NCBI GenBank assembly: GCA_000787465.1
Contig: JSYX01000743.1
Span: forward strand, 1-14,883
Reading direction: 5' to 3'
Length of the DNA: 14,883 bases
Source of the DNA: Thermomucor indicae-seudaticae
Lineage: Eukaryota > Mucoromycota > Mucoromycetes > Mucorales > Lichtheimiaceae
Made by a program: the position numbers and the translations under genes. Every line of letters starts with the position of its first letter. Within the stretch, counting starts at the first letter, position 1. Below, in pieces: positions 1 through 9,528 of this stretch. The notes under the pieces were generated by a model. It had not been told where the DNA came from, did no database searches, and saw only the letters and a list, made by a program, of their open reading frames with translations.

Positions 1-764
1 TGATGTACGATGCTTATCATGGCGACGACATTCCATATGTAATGCAAGAACCCAAAGTCTCGCTGGAACAAATGGCTGGTTGCAGCTAGTCGAGGTAAAG
101 CTTTGTCAACATTAGGGCGGTTTGATACCGGAATGCTGGATAAATTTTCAAGCAAGCTCATGGATGTGGATATCCAACACCGTAATCTAAGTATTGATCT
201 GTTACCGTTGTTTTTCGCCGCGGATTTTGACCACTTTTCCAACGAGCACATTTTATATTCCAACTTTTGGAATTGTCCACAGCACACGTGGAAGTTGAAG
301 ATGCAGAGAATAATGGTTAAAGAGCATGTTTATTGAAAGAGTCAATGCTATATACGGCGGCGGGCACGACGGGATCGTGCTCTTATGTTAACACCTGCAC
401 CAGAAGGATTAAAAGTGGCTTTTCCGATGCATAAGGCCGTGTAATTGCGCAGTCCACGCCCCTGATAATGATGGTTGCTGGCCACGCTCGCTACTGCTAT
501 CCGCATCACTGCTATTTCTCACACTGTATTTGAAACAGTTGTCTCCTAGGTTATAGATTCCTCAGACAGACTACTCAGTAATTGCTGGTGTGTAAGTCCC
601 TTCACCCGTGAGTGACGCTTTGTGGCAGACGACCGTGTACGCGTCTAATGATTCGTCGGCATTGCTCGATCATTACCACTGCATTGAGCAAACGTGATCA
701 GATGGGGATCTTGAGTATTTCACTGCAAGTGCACCGTTTGTTTCTCCACTCTGTAACGGTGGGT

Positions 765-980
765 CCAATCAAAGTAGGTTACGGCGCATCCTCTTGGTGC
801 TGCTTTTGCGCAGCATGAACCTGCTTTGTGCATGCAGGCCAAGTTTATGCAGCAGTAACGGCGCTAATTCAAAATAATCCAATCCAATGCCCGATCGGCC
901 CTGAAAAAAAAGGTATAAAAAGGCGAGAATCTGGCCCGTGCTTTTGCTTTTCCATCTTTCAATTTTTCCCTTCTCTTCAT
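765..980 (+). promoter_or_regulatory. TATA/CCAAT promoter-like segment
   Basis: A CCAAT box lies at 765-769 and a tandem pair at 879-888. A consensus TATAAAA at 914-920 follows about 25 bases later. Next comes a pyrimidine-rich tract (about 941-977), such as often surrounds fungal transcription starts, ending at an ATG at 979. The spacing is that of a strong RNA polymerase II promoter. The product is unclear. From the ATG the frame closes after five residues, unless an intron at 996-1078 (GTGAAT..TTCAG, phase 2) is removed, which gives a 37-residue peptide ending at 1175. It may instead drive a non-coding RNA or be a relic promoter. The boxes are seen directly; activity is inferred. Confidence 0.4.
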
Positions 981-1234
981 GGAGTCACTTGCGGGGTGAA
1001 TTACTGTGTCTGCGTGCAGGCTCTTATGACTGTCATGTGTTTGCTTGAATGGCTGATGTTCGTTCCTGTGGCATTCAGTTCTTTCTTGCATCCCCGCTTA
1101 GTACCTGGTGGTCATTTTTGCTCAAGTTCCTCCACAGGGGGAAGTCGTAGGCATGGCATGAAGCGCTGCTCGTGATGAGTTCCATGAAAGAAGGCTGAAC
1201 AGTAAAATTGAAATGAACCCATTATTTGTTTACT

Positions 1235-1261
1235 GTTTAACGACATTAACTGTCGTTAAAC
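1235..1261. repeat. Perfect 11-bp inverted repeat with 5-base spacer
   Basis: The arms GTTTAACGACA (1235-1245) and TGTCGTTAAAC (1251-1261) are exact reverse complements separated by TTAAC. As RNA it would form an 11-bp stem with a 5-base loop; as DNA it could be a dimer-binding site. It lies outside any supported gene. Its function is unknown. Confidence 0.75.
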
Positions 1262-1751
1262 TGAATTTTTTGCAGGTCCCTGGGGGCCGACAAATCAAAA
1301 AGAAAATGACAAATAACTTGCGCTCTGCAGAGTGGTGTGCAACCTGCATGCGTCATACTTCCAGCACAAGATTTAGGCGATCAGTCAATGTGTCAGTGTG
1401 CAAGATAGAGTGGGAGCACATGAGTCAACAAGTAAGCAAATGTTCGGCGGCGATGCTAGCTGCCATGTGCGGATCATTGCCTCGGGATTAAAGTGGGCGT
1501 TCTTGTTGCGCGATATTTGACACACATTAATCATCATCGCGTGCTCGGATTACATCGAGCAATCTGATAGAAAAAGGAATAATAGGAACACATGATTCAG
1601 CAAATAAACAAAAACTAACTGCCTTTGAAGAAGATAGGAAATGACTAGTGTACTGGTAAGTCTCGATAGAACTTTCGGAAACTGCCTTTGCAGAAAAAAA
1701 AGGAAACATCGTATCACCAGTCGGGGGTGGGGAGGAGGATATCACAAGAAA

Positions 1752-3847
1752 ATGGTTCGTAACATTCCGTGTCAATGTAAGTTCCCGCCGGTTCATTTGA
1801 AATAAGGGGAAAGCTTTATCTCTGTGTATAATTCAATTGCAAAAGTATGTCAGAAACGTCGAAGAAAATGTAACCGAGAATCCGATGCGACAGTCTGTGC
1901 ATTATGCCATAAACTCGGGGTCCAGTGTGTAATCTTGCTGGATGCGATGCAGGCTCGAGACGATCTGGTAGACATTGATGGAACCGAAGAGTTGGAGTAT
2001 TGGCATAATCAAATTGCAGAGCTTCAGTCCAACCTTGATCAACTAGAACTTCAAACGCAGAGTCTTGGTCTCTTCCCAAGCGCAGCAGTCGTTCCACGTC
2101 AAGGGTGGAAAATGAGCATTGTCAATGGCCATCTTCGTTTCGAGACCGGTATCCGAAATCTCAGTGACTTGCTCAAAAGCATACAACAAGCTTCTTCTAT
2201 ACGTTATCTCTCTCCTTTCGGCGACAACAGCGTTTCGTGCGAGATTGCGTTCGAAGGTCACCAATCCAGCTTTATTCCTGCGCTTGTCCGCTTTGTAGCA
2301 CAAGCGTTCAATGAGAACACGTTATTACCTGCTGAACAGGATCCGCGACTGCAACAAAGAATGGTTACGTTTGATATTCGGCAATTGATAGATAGACTCG
2401 TTCACGACTATTTGGAGAGATTTAACCAAGTTCGGGCGCTCGTCCACGCTTCCACCTTTTTGGATTACTATCGTAACCTTAAAGACCCGTTAACGTGCAA
2501 AGTGACGCTCGCCATGTGCACCAGTGCTTGTATCGCGCCCAAGCCTGTGGGATCTGTCATCGAGATGCGACAGATGGCTGATTTCTTCTATTCAAAATGC
2601 AAAGAGCAAATATTGGCTATTTTGGATGAAGGCACTTCACATTCTCTGGAGACGCTTGTGGCTATCAATCTGTTACAGCCCTATATCTTGTTTGTCAGAT
2701 TACGTTTCTCTGAAGCCAGACGTCTGCTCACCATGGCATACATGATTGGCAATAACCTAAAGAAGATATACGACGACCCACAGGCTCCCCTCGTCCAGCG
2801 TGCCGTGTTCCAAAGGAATTTCGTCCATGCGTATGCGGTGGCCCAGTTCCTTGAGCTTGCTGCAGAAAACACATGGTGTGACCTTGAAGAGTTGCCTTAT
2901 TCGAGCTTCTTGGTGCTTGAAGACGAATCAGAAATCACGCGCGACTGTATGGAGATCTATAACCACATATATCGTCTCACATTTTCACCTTATTCCATAG
3001 GGATTGTGGTAAGTTTCATCACTTTATTTAGACTTAGAAAGAGAGAGAGGCAGAGCACTTAAAGAGTGCCTATTCAAGAAACAAATCACTCGCATTATTT
3101 TTGGACATGTGGGCGAGCTTACTCCCGAAATCATCCTGCGGTACGAGCAAGTCGTCGAGGAATGGTGGCAGAGCTTACCACCTTCGCTTCGAATGTGTCC
3201 AGGACCTTTCACAAAGAATCCCAAGCAAGTGGTTGACGCAGCGACATCGGACAGGCAGGTTCTCCTCTTTGCATGTTTACATGCGGCAGTGATGACTATC
3301 CACGCGTGTCTGCTGCGACCTCGGCCGTCAGCAGCCGCGGAAAGCAGCCTTTTCGCCGCTTTGCGACAGCGTATGCTTTCACTCAGTGTCGGTTCATGCG
3401 AGAGTCTGGTCTATGCGGTGAAACGACTGATCCAAAACGACTTGATGTTCCAATGTGAGTTTGTTTCTGTCCTTGCTGGCATGACGTGCAGTGAAAAGGA
3501 ACTGAGAGTTTTCATCAGTTGTTGCAGAGTTTTTAATGCAAATTACGAACTCTATCGCCCTCGTATCATCATCATCATCATCGTCTTCGGGCGAAACGCT
3601 TATTGCACCACATGTTCTGGAAGCGTTTCTTGAATGCCTTCACCAGTTCCATAACACCCTTCCGACGGGTCATAATGTACCATCGTCGGTATCCCCTCTG
3701 GCCTCGTATCTGACCTCCGGCCAGCGCATGTCGACCAATATTTATTACAAGTATCCATTTCCAGGCTATGCCTTGCTTTCGGATGCTCTGGAAGCATCTC
3801 GGAAGCACTTGGCGCTGTATTCTAATGGTCATGTACAATCAGCGTAA
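1752..3847 (+). CDS. Zn(II)2Cys6 transcription factor with fungal-specific middle-homology region
   Basis: Predicted nuclear, sequence-specific transcriptional regulator of about 630 residues. My spliced model has exons 1752-1776, 1846-3008, 3079-3454 and 3519-3847; introns are 69, 70 and 64 nt. The 25-nt first exon encodes M-V-R-N-I-P-C-Q and splices in phase (TTA across the junction). This completes the zinc cluster C-x2-C-x6-C-x8-C-x2-C-x6-C at residues 7-36 with the basic Q-K-R-R-R-K loop. Starting at the downstream ATG (1824) would lose the first Cys. A short coiled coil, the likely dimerisation element, lies near residues 55-82. The rest (about 140-600) resembles the fungal_trans region, with a motif of the Y-L-E-R-F-N-Q-V-R-A-L-V-H type. 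Exon 4 carries a run of eight serines encoded by a TCA/ATC repeat. The intron 2 acceptor is the least certain (3066 or 3078). Target genes cannot be deduced; the xylanolytic-regulator label often given to this family would be only a name. Confidence 0.85.
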
Positions 3848-3956
3848 ATCCCTTACTGGTCACAAACTCGCTTTTTGAATTGTGAGTTAGTATACATACT
3901 GTAATATCAGCATCTGCCCTCCATCCATGTCTGTGAATAAACTCATGTTTGCAATT

Positions 3957-5099
3957 TTAGTAACGGAAGAAACCTCGAGAAAGAGAAGAAGATTTGATGG
4001 GAACGCTGTATTGTTTTTTCCTGCATTATAAACACATAGCTGTGGTAGTTGTCGGTCTCGTGACATGGCAATTCCAAAGAAGTTTGAGACTAACCTTTGA
4101 CCTGTCCTAATGAGGATTTCCTCGACCTTGTCGAACAGTGCCAATATGTCGTCCATTCTTTTCCTGATCTTGCTTTTTTCTCGCACTACTCTTGCACGCT
4201 CGTCACTCACCTTAGAGTGGCCTTTTCGCCCTTGTCCCAAACGGAGCTTTCGAAGAGTTGCAAGGCCAGTTTCCCATCGGAGAATTCCTCCCTCTCGCTG
4301 CCAAAGTCTGCGAGCGTATAGCGTTAATGTGCGGAGATGAAGATCGACATAACAGATAGGTTGATTGCCGATGAAACTTGGACCGTAGATGAGGTAGTTG
4401 CGCAAACTCATCAAAAGGGATACAGTTGCCGCAAAGTCGTTCGGGAAAAGTCTTGCTGTGCTATCTAATCAACGGTGGAAACCTGGGCAAATATTTGTGT
4501 TGCTTTACTTAACTGTGAAGCCGTTACAGCTTGACGCGCCGATCACATGCACTTGATTGATGTCGATGCGAATTGACGACGTGATTAAAAGGTTCGTTGT
4601 CTTTGGTTCCTGGGATCAGTTTTTCGCTGTTATTATCATTTTCCAACCTCGACAATTCGACATGTGGATACATTGTTTTCAGAGTTGGAAGAGTGGTCTG
4701 CAGAGTTCTGGTTTCGCTTCGGCTTCATACTCTGGTGATGAGCATCGAGGTTTGAGAGGCAGCCATATATTTCAGCACAATTCACGTGCAAGCCTTTGTC
4801 GCCTTCAATGAAGATCATGTCCTGCATGATTTTCGTACATACATGTCTCAACCAAGGTCTCCGCGTCCAATCTGCGTTCAGCAGCGTTGTTATGTCGTCA
4901 TCCAATTCGATATACGTGTGATCAGCAAGCGCAGTCCTGAACTTGCTTGTGGCGATGGTGCAGTAGAGAATGGATGGTTGGTGAAACTATCTTCGTTCAC
5001 TATATCAAGCCACCTCTCAACTGAAAAGTAATACAGAGCTGGTCTCACAGGAATCGTGCATATTAACAATGCTAAGAGACGAGCGGAGTTCATTGGCAT
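3957..5099 (-). CDS. Unrecognised multi-exon gene with signal-peptide-like N-terminus
   Basis: I do not recognise this family. The first exon (5099 to 5014) encodes M-P-M-N-S-A-R followed by a hydrophobic stretch (L-L-A-L-L-I-C-T-I-P-V), like a secretory signal or anchor. A 77-nt intron (4937-5013, GTGGCT..TTCAG) joins in phase to an exon from 4936 that reads through an acidic segment (E-L-D-D-D-I), a W-T-R-R-P-W motif and four Cys between about 4852 and 4758. This exon may end near 4731 (GTATGA donor). A later exon (about 4464 to 4095) contains L-L-M-S-L-R-N-Y and ends in a charged helix (K-I-R-K-R-M-D-D-I-L-A-L-F-D-K). A 74-nt intron (4021-4094, GTTAGT..ATGCAG) leads to a basic tail with its stop at 3957-3959. 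The middle (4465-4730) is unresolved. It converges on the transcription-factor gene and diverges from the coiled-coil gene. Consistent intron sizes and phases argue that it is real. Confidence 0.45.
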
Positions 5100-5277
5100 T
5101 TGTTGTCAACCATTGGTAATAGAAGAGGGGGGATGAATGATCAGGCCGTTATACGCAGTCTCTTCTTCCTTATTTTCTTTCTTTCTCATGCTTAAAATAT
5201 TCTCCTTGAAAAGAAAAAGCAAGAATAAAAGTGGTATTCACCGTCAATCCAAAATTCCAAAACCCACCACCAATACC

Positions 5278-5826
5278 ATGACCATTACTGAAACAAGGCC
5301 TCCACCGTTGTTGATGCCGAAACCCCGGCATGCAGTGGCCCCCACGCGGTCCGTGTTACGGGGACATGATACGGATAAGACTGAGATAGAGTCATCCGAA
5401 CCTCCTTCAGGTTGCTCATTCTTTCTAGTTTATTTAAGTACCCTCATAATAACACAATGAACGACAGACGTGTTTATGACTGAGGTCGACAACTCACGAG
5501 GCAGCAATAATAACCACGAGATAGTGTTGCTCCAGTATCAAGTACAACTGATACAGCAGCAACGAGAACGAGAACATCGAGCATGGCTGAAACGTGAAAA
5601 GGAACATCGACTCCGCGAACAAGAAATGCTCAAGGAAATCAGTCGTACTCATCAACAGTTATTACAAGCGTTGACAGAAAGTCATCAGGCTTTTCAGTTT
5701 TCCGATCCGATACCACTAAGAACAAGACGACGGAGGCGGAGACGTAGCACTAGTAATAGTAATAGCTTGATAGAAGCAGGAGAGGAAGATTGTTACTTCT
5801 GTATCGATTTGCATTGCAACCAATGA
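5278..5826 (+). CDS. Small coiled-coil, Arg/Gln/Glu-rich protein (unrecognised)
   Basis: I do not recognise this protein. The preferred model starts at the ATG at 5278 (ACCATGA context) and removes a 57-nt intron, 5411-5467 (GTTGCT..GACAG). A TAATAAC-like branch region lies at about 5446-5452. The product is about 163 residues. The first part is Pro/Thr-rich. The second begins near the in-frame ATG at 5476 and forms a strongly charged heptad-like helix (Q-Q-R-E-R-E-H-R-A-W-L-K-R-E-K), followed by an eight-residue-class Arg run after P-L-R-T that could be a nuclear signal, a Ser/Asn tract and a tail with C-Y-F-C. Without splicing, a TGA at 5458-5460 cuts the same reading frame in two. An earlier in-frame ATG at 5137 is possible but would encode an odd hydrophobic leader. 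The stop lies 113 bases before homoserine kinase. Confidence 0.5.
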
Positions 5827-5869
5827 AAACCAGGGATCTCTCTCACTCATTTTCAAGCCACATCATTTT

Positions 5870-5939
5870 TGGTCATCTACTCTATCCATCGACTTCTGTC
5901 CCTCTCCCTCTCTATACATTCATAGACAGATAGCTATAG
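5870..5939 (+). promoter_or_regulatory. Pyrimidine-rich leader of THR1
   Basis: The 113-base gap between the coiled-coil gene and THR1 contains a CT-rich tract (about 5876-5920), a common fungal core-promoter and start-site feature. It ends just before ATG 5940. No clear Gcn4 site (TGACTCA) is visible, although THR1 in yeast is under general amino-acid control. The whole THR1 promoter must be this short or overlap the upstream gene. Confidence 0.4.
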
Positions 5940-7136
5940 ATGCCGGCGCCAAGGCGGTTTCGCATTAGCGCCCCGTGTTCAACAGCCAACATTGGACCTG
6001 GCTTTGACGTGCTAGGCATTTCACTTTCGCTGTACCTGACCCTCGATGTCAAGCTATACCACCAAGATGCGACGACACCCTTTGAAATGACCTATTCGGG
6101 CGAAGGGGCCAAGGAAGTTCCACTTTTACCAGAGCACAACTTGATTACCAAGGCCGCTCTCTACGTCCTTTCGGCGAATGGGGTTTCAGAGTTGCCACAG
6201 CCTCTTTCGATTCACGTTGACAACCCTATCCCGTTGGGACGTGGTCTTGGATCCTCGGGCGCCGCCGTGGTTGCTGGTGTCTTGTTGGGAAACGCCCTCG
6301 GCAATTTCCAACTCTCCAAGGATCGTTTACTGGACTATTGTTTAATGATTGAGCGGCACCCAGACAACGTGGCTGCTGCTTTGATGGGTGGATTTGTTGC
6401 TTCCTATTTGCGCGAATTGGATCCAAAGGACATGGAAGGTGTGCCGGCTTCGGAATCGTTCTTGGACGGCGTTGTTGATAAAAACGTTGCCCTACCGCAA
6501 CCACCCGTCGGTATCGGTCATTATGTTCGGCTCCAGTGGGCAAAAGAAATCAAGGCGATTGCGATCGTGCCCAATTTCGAAGTTGCGACTGCCAAAGCAC
6601 GGTCCGTTCTCCCTGATCATTATGAACGCAAGGATGTGGTAAGTTGTATTCTTATACATGAGAAGAGAGTCTAGAGAGAGGTGGAAAGGCTCACTTATTC
6701 TTAAAATAACAGATTTACAATTTCCAACGGTTGGCTGTTTTGACGACTGCATTAGGCCGATCACCACCCGACGCCGATCTGATTTACAATGCAGTTCAGG
6801 ATCGTATCCATCAACCCTACCGAAAAACTCTGGTAAAAGAAATCGTTTGAGAGAGAGAGAGAGACACGAACGAAAGAGGATGGCTAAAGGGGTGGGAGCA
6901 ATGCATAGATCCCTGGTCTTCCTGAAATCTTGACCTCTATTACTCCGGCCGAATATGATGGGTTACTGGGCATCTGCCTGTCAGGTGCAGGACCTACCAT
7001 TTTGGCCCTGGCGACTCATAATTTTGACGCCATTGCAAAGGCGGCACAGGCTGTATTCAAGGAACATGGAGGTTTCGAGAGCTGGTACAAGGTTCTGGAT
7101 GTCGTTGAAGATGGTTCGACCTGTGTAGAACTATAG
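5940..7136 (+). CDS. THR1: Homoserine kinase (GHMP kinase family)
   Basis: Phosphorylates the hydroxyl of L-homoserine with ATP to give O-phosphohomoserine, the step before threonine synthase; cytosolic. Exons 5940-6638, 6713-6832 and 6909-7136 are joined by phase-0 introns of 74 nt (GTAAGT..AACAG) and 76 nt (GTAAAA..CATAG). The product is 348 residues, close to the roughly 357 of yeast Thr1. Diagnostic motifs are the N-terminal S-T-A-N-I-G-P-G-F-D-V-L-G (residues 14-26), the GHMP ATP-binding loop P-L-G-R-G-L-G-S-S-G (98-107), E-R-H-P-D-N-V-A-A-A (138-147) and the C-terminal C-L-S-G-A-G-P-T-I-L-A (296-306). Exon 2 contributes Y-N-F-Q-R-L-A-V-L-T-T-A, typical of fungal enzymes. The frame is intact and all motifs are present, so it should be functional. 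Both introns carry GA-repeat tracts. It is followed by the gene-poor region. Confidence 0.96.
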
Positions 7137-9434
7137 ACGTACAAACTAGTTAGAGACGCACTGTACATATCCAAAATCAGGACAATGATCGGTGCAGATA
7201 TTCTGTGTGTCACTGTTTAAGCATTATCTATTTTGTTTTTTCCTTTGAGTATGCGGGAATGTTGGAGAGCTTTGGCGCCATTAGGGAAAACAATTGTGCG
7301 GTACTCGGGCACACAACTTCGCGCAGTCGAAACATGGCTCCGCGTCTGTGAAAATTAATGTTTGCTGTTATGCACGATCAACTTGACAACCAGATTTGTT
7401 CGAACATATTGCTTTTGAAAGCAAGACGATCAATCGACAACTCAGTGGCACTAACGGACACGTTCCTTCTGATACCATGCTTGCGCTACACATTTGGAAA
7501 CGTTCATACAAAGCTGCATGAGAAAAACTGACTATGGAAGATGCTGCATATTGCTCTTCAACCTTGCCTCGAGGACACTCCACATGCATTCACGAGCGTG
7601 GGGTTCTTTTGGACAAGAGACAATGTCGCGGGGATGGAGGGTTTTTGTGGCAGACTCCAAAAAGAAAGTATGCTTAAACAAACATGACAGTCGACATGCT
7701 GGAAATTTCATGAGAAACATGCACAACATAGATTGAAAATGGGAAGATAAAGCGAAGAGAAGATATACAACATTCAGCATTGAATAGATGGGTAACTGTC
7801 CTGAAGATCGCCGCTATTGACGATGTTGTTGAGCTACACAGAAGTCAAGGACCAGCGCACCATTCGTGCCATTAATGAATGACTTGCCTGTTCACGCTTT
7901 ACGCAGCACTGTTGGTACTGTCTTATCCTCATCAGCGTTGTGAGTCCCATGAGAAAAGAATAGAGTGTCCAACGAGGTCGGGAAAGAAAAATGCGCTATT
8001 TGCACCATTGCACAGAGCGCCTCTGCTGCCAATGTCATTAGATAAACGCGCACACTGCAATCTAACCTACAGGGTTGGATGTTTTAGAAAGATAGGTTGA
8101 TAATAATTGGTTGCGATTATGTTCCTACCAATAGCCTGGACAGTCATGATCGCTTTGATTTCGAGGCTACCGATGCCATTTTGAAAATGCCAAGCCGCAG
8201 CAGATCCATAGGCTGTTTGGTCTTGTCGTGCTTGACATCCTCGGCCTTGGCCTCGCAAAAACCCAAAGCATATGCCATGTGGTACTGTTGACGCAAGGTC
8301 ATAGTGACATATGGTCGGCTGCCTGACTGGGCCAGCAATTACATCAGAAACGACGAGAATGTAACGCACTATACCTCCAATGTACACTACTAGACCAATT
8401 TCATTGAAGGAGCTTAATTGCCGAGGCTTAAACGCGCTATCAGCGACCTTGATACTAATGTTGCACTGATTATTTTCGCTTCTGTTTCCGGAGGTGCGCG
8501 TTTTGTTGTAATGATCTTGTAATGTGTCCGCTAAAAAGAAACTGTCGCAGACAAAATGATCTTCATTTTTATTGGCTTTGCATCGACATAACTGAAAGTT
8601 TCCGTCTCACGCAACGGACATTCTGTCCTATATACAGTACGCATTAGCAAGGGCTATAAACACGCTTATTACGCCCATATACTGTCACAACCACAGTGCA
8701 GCAGGCTTCTGATGTAGAAACATACCACAGGACACGCAGGACATCCGAAATCGTAGTATCGGGGCAACACTTCTCTATGTTCTTCAATAACTCGGTCCTC
8801 AACGATTCGGATCATTTCAAGATAAGCAAAAAACGCGTTTGCAAGAGATTTGCGTATCGCGTTGCCGTTCTATTGTAAATAGCGATGGAACTCCTGTCAG
8901 TGGAAAATGTCCCCAAGCATATCCTGACATGCCAAATGGGCTCGCGTGTACCTTGCAAGCATGAACAAGAGCACAGGCACTGGCAAACACCCGGCATGCA
9001 AGATGTCCTTCAGCACACAGTGCAGAACAAAACTCGAGTAGGCATAAGTAAGAGGCTGTCTGCGGAAAAGTAGGGGACGCCGGGAACAAGCGATGTCTGA
9101 CGAGGGTGGCAGCATCCGAGCGACGATCACAGAAAGTTATCTTGATGTGCTCAATGTCTGTCGGGTTTAGATAATATAAGCCGATGGGATGGCAATTTCG
9201 AACTTAAATATGATGTTAGGATCCTCTCCCATTGTTTTATGCATAAACGGAAAGCTATTCAGTAATCCTAAGTTCAAGAAATTGATTCCTGTCACACTGC
9301 TAAGGAAAGATTTGCACGAACTCGAAACGTTTCTGGAGCCGAACTGGGTCACTGATTGAGCCTTCCGAGATTTTCTCACGCACGTTTCTTTCTTTTTCCT
9401 GCTTTGTTTCATTCTCTCTCTAATATTGAAACCT
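7137..9434. other. Gene-poor 2.3-kb region upstream of the Fanzor-like gene
   Basis: No open frame here has a recognisable motif or splice-compatible partner. The longest candidates are overlapping minus-strand frames at 8067-8387 and 8144-8338, and plus frames at 8696-8878 and 8885-9073. One minus frame (8144-8338) has a protein-like composition (R-Q-Q-Y-H-M-A-Y-A-L-G-F) but I could not connect it to neighbouring exons. The final part (about 9380-9434) is CT-rich (TTTCTTTCTTTTTCC) and looks like the promoter/leader of the next gene. The contrast with the dense flanks suggests decayed mobile-element or other accessory sequence. Confidence 0.5.
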
Positions 9435-9528
9435 ATGGTGCCGTCTCATTGGAAAGACTTGATCTTTAAGAAAAAGCTCGAGAAGAAGAAACGAATCGAA
9501 GAGGAGGAAAAGAAGAAAGCTTCAGTTG
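9435..9528 (+). other. Candidate first exon of the Fanzor-like gene
   Basis: The ATG at 9435 follows a CT-rich leader and opens M-V-P-S-H-W-K-D-L-I-F followed by a Lys/Glu-rich helix. The frame stops at 9534-9536 unless spliced. A GTCAGT donor at 9529 joins to the TATGCAG acceptor ending at 9725 (197-nt intron), making GCG across the junction and continuing A-K-P-P-L-V-R-T-R-K-K-F-R-D-E. It could instead be the first exon of a separate small host gene of 69 residues (stop 9839-9841) interrupted by the Fanzor copy. The intron is much longer than others in the window. Confidence 0.4.

Larger units (their letters stand above)
1..1751. other. Region without a convincing gene
   Basis: This 1.75-kb stretch contains only short open frames on both strands. 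None shows a recognisable domain, splice-compatible continuation or family motif. Open frames at 103-336 and 1213-1491 (plus) and 864-1091 (minus) have random-looking composition. The structured parts are a TATA/CCAAT promoter-like segment (765-980) and a perfect inverted repeat (1235-1261), listed separately. The last part (about 1650-1751) is presumably the 5' leader and promoter of the zinc-cluster gene. In that gene's frame the nearest upstream stop is the TAG at 1647-1649, and no ATG lies between it and 1752. Confidence 0.6.

Noticed and set aside
828..1175. 115-residue plus-strand ORF
   Set aside because: It runs across the TATA box and promoter-like segment, so as a continuous protein it is unlikely; only its last part could be a spliced exon.
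3109..3633. Independent 174-residue ORF
   Set aside because: It begins with GTG, lies inside exon 3 of the zinc-cluster gene, and its last third is intron 3 plus out-of-frame exon 4.
7112..7122. tRNA B-box-like GGTTCGAC
   Set aside because: It lies in the coding end of THR1 with no A box or cloverleaf around it; no other B-box was found on either strand.
8067..8387. 106-residue minus-strand ORF and the overlapping 8144-8338 frame
   Set aside because: The second has protein-like composition, but no motif, start context or splice partner could be established.
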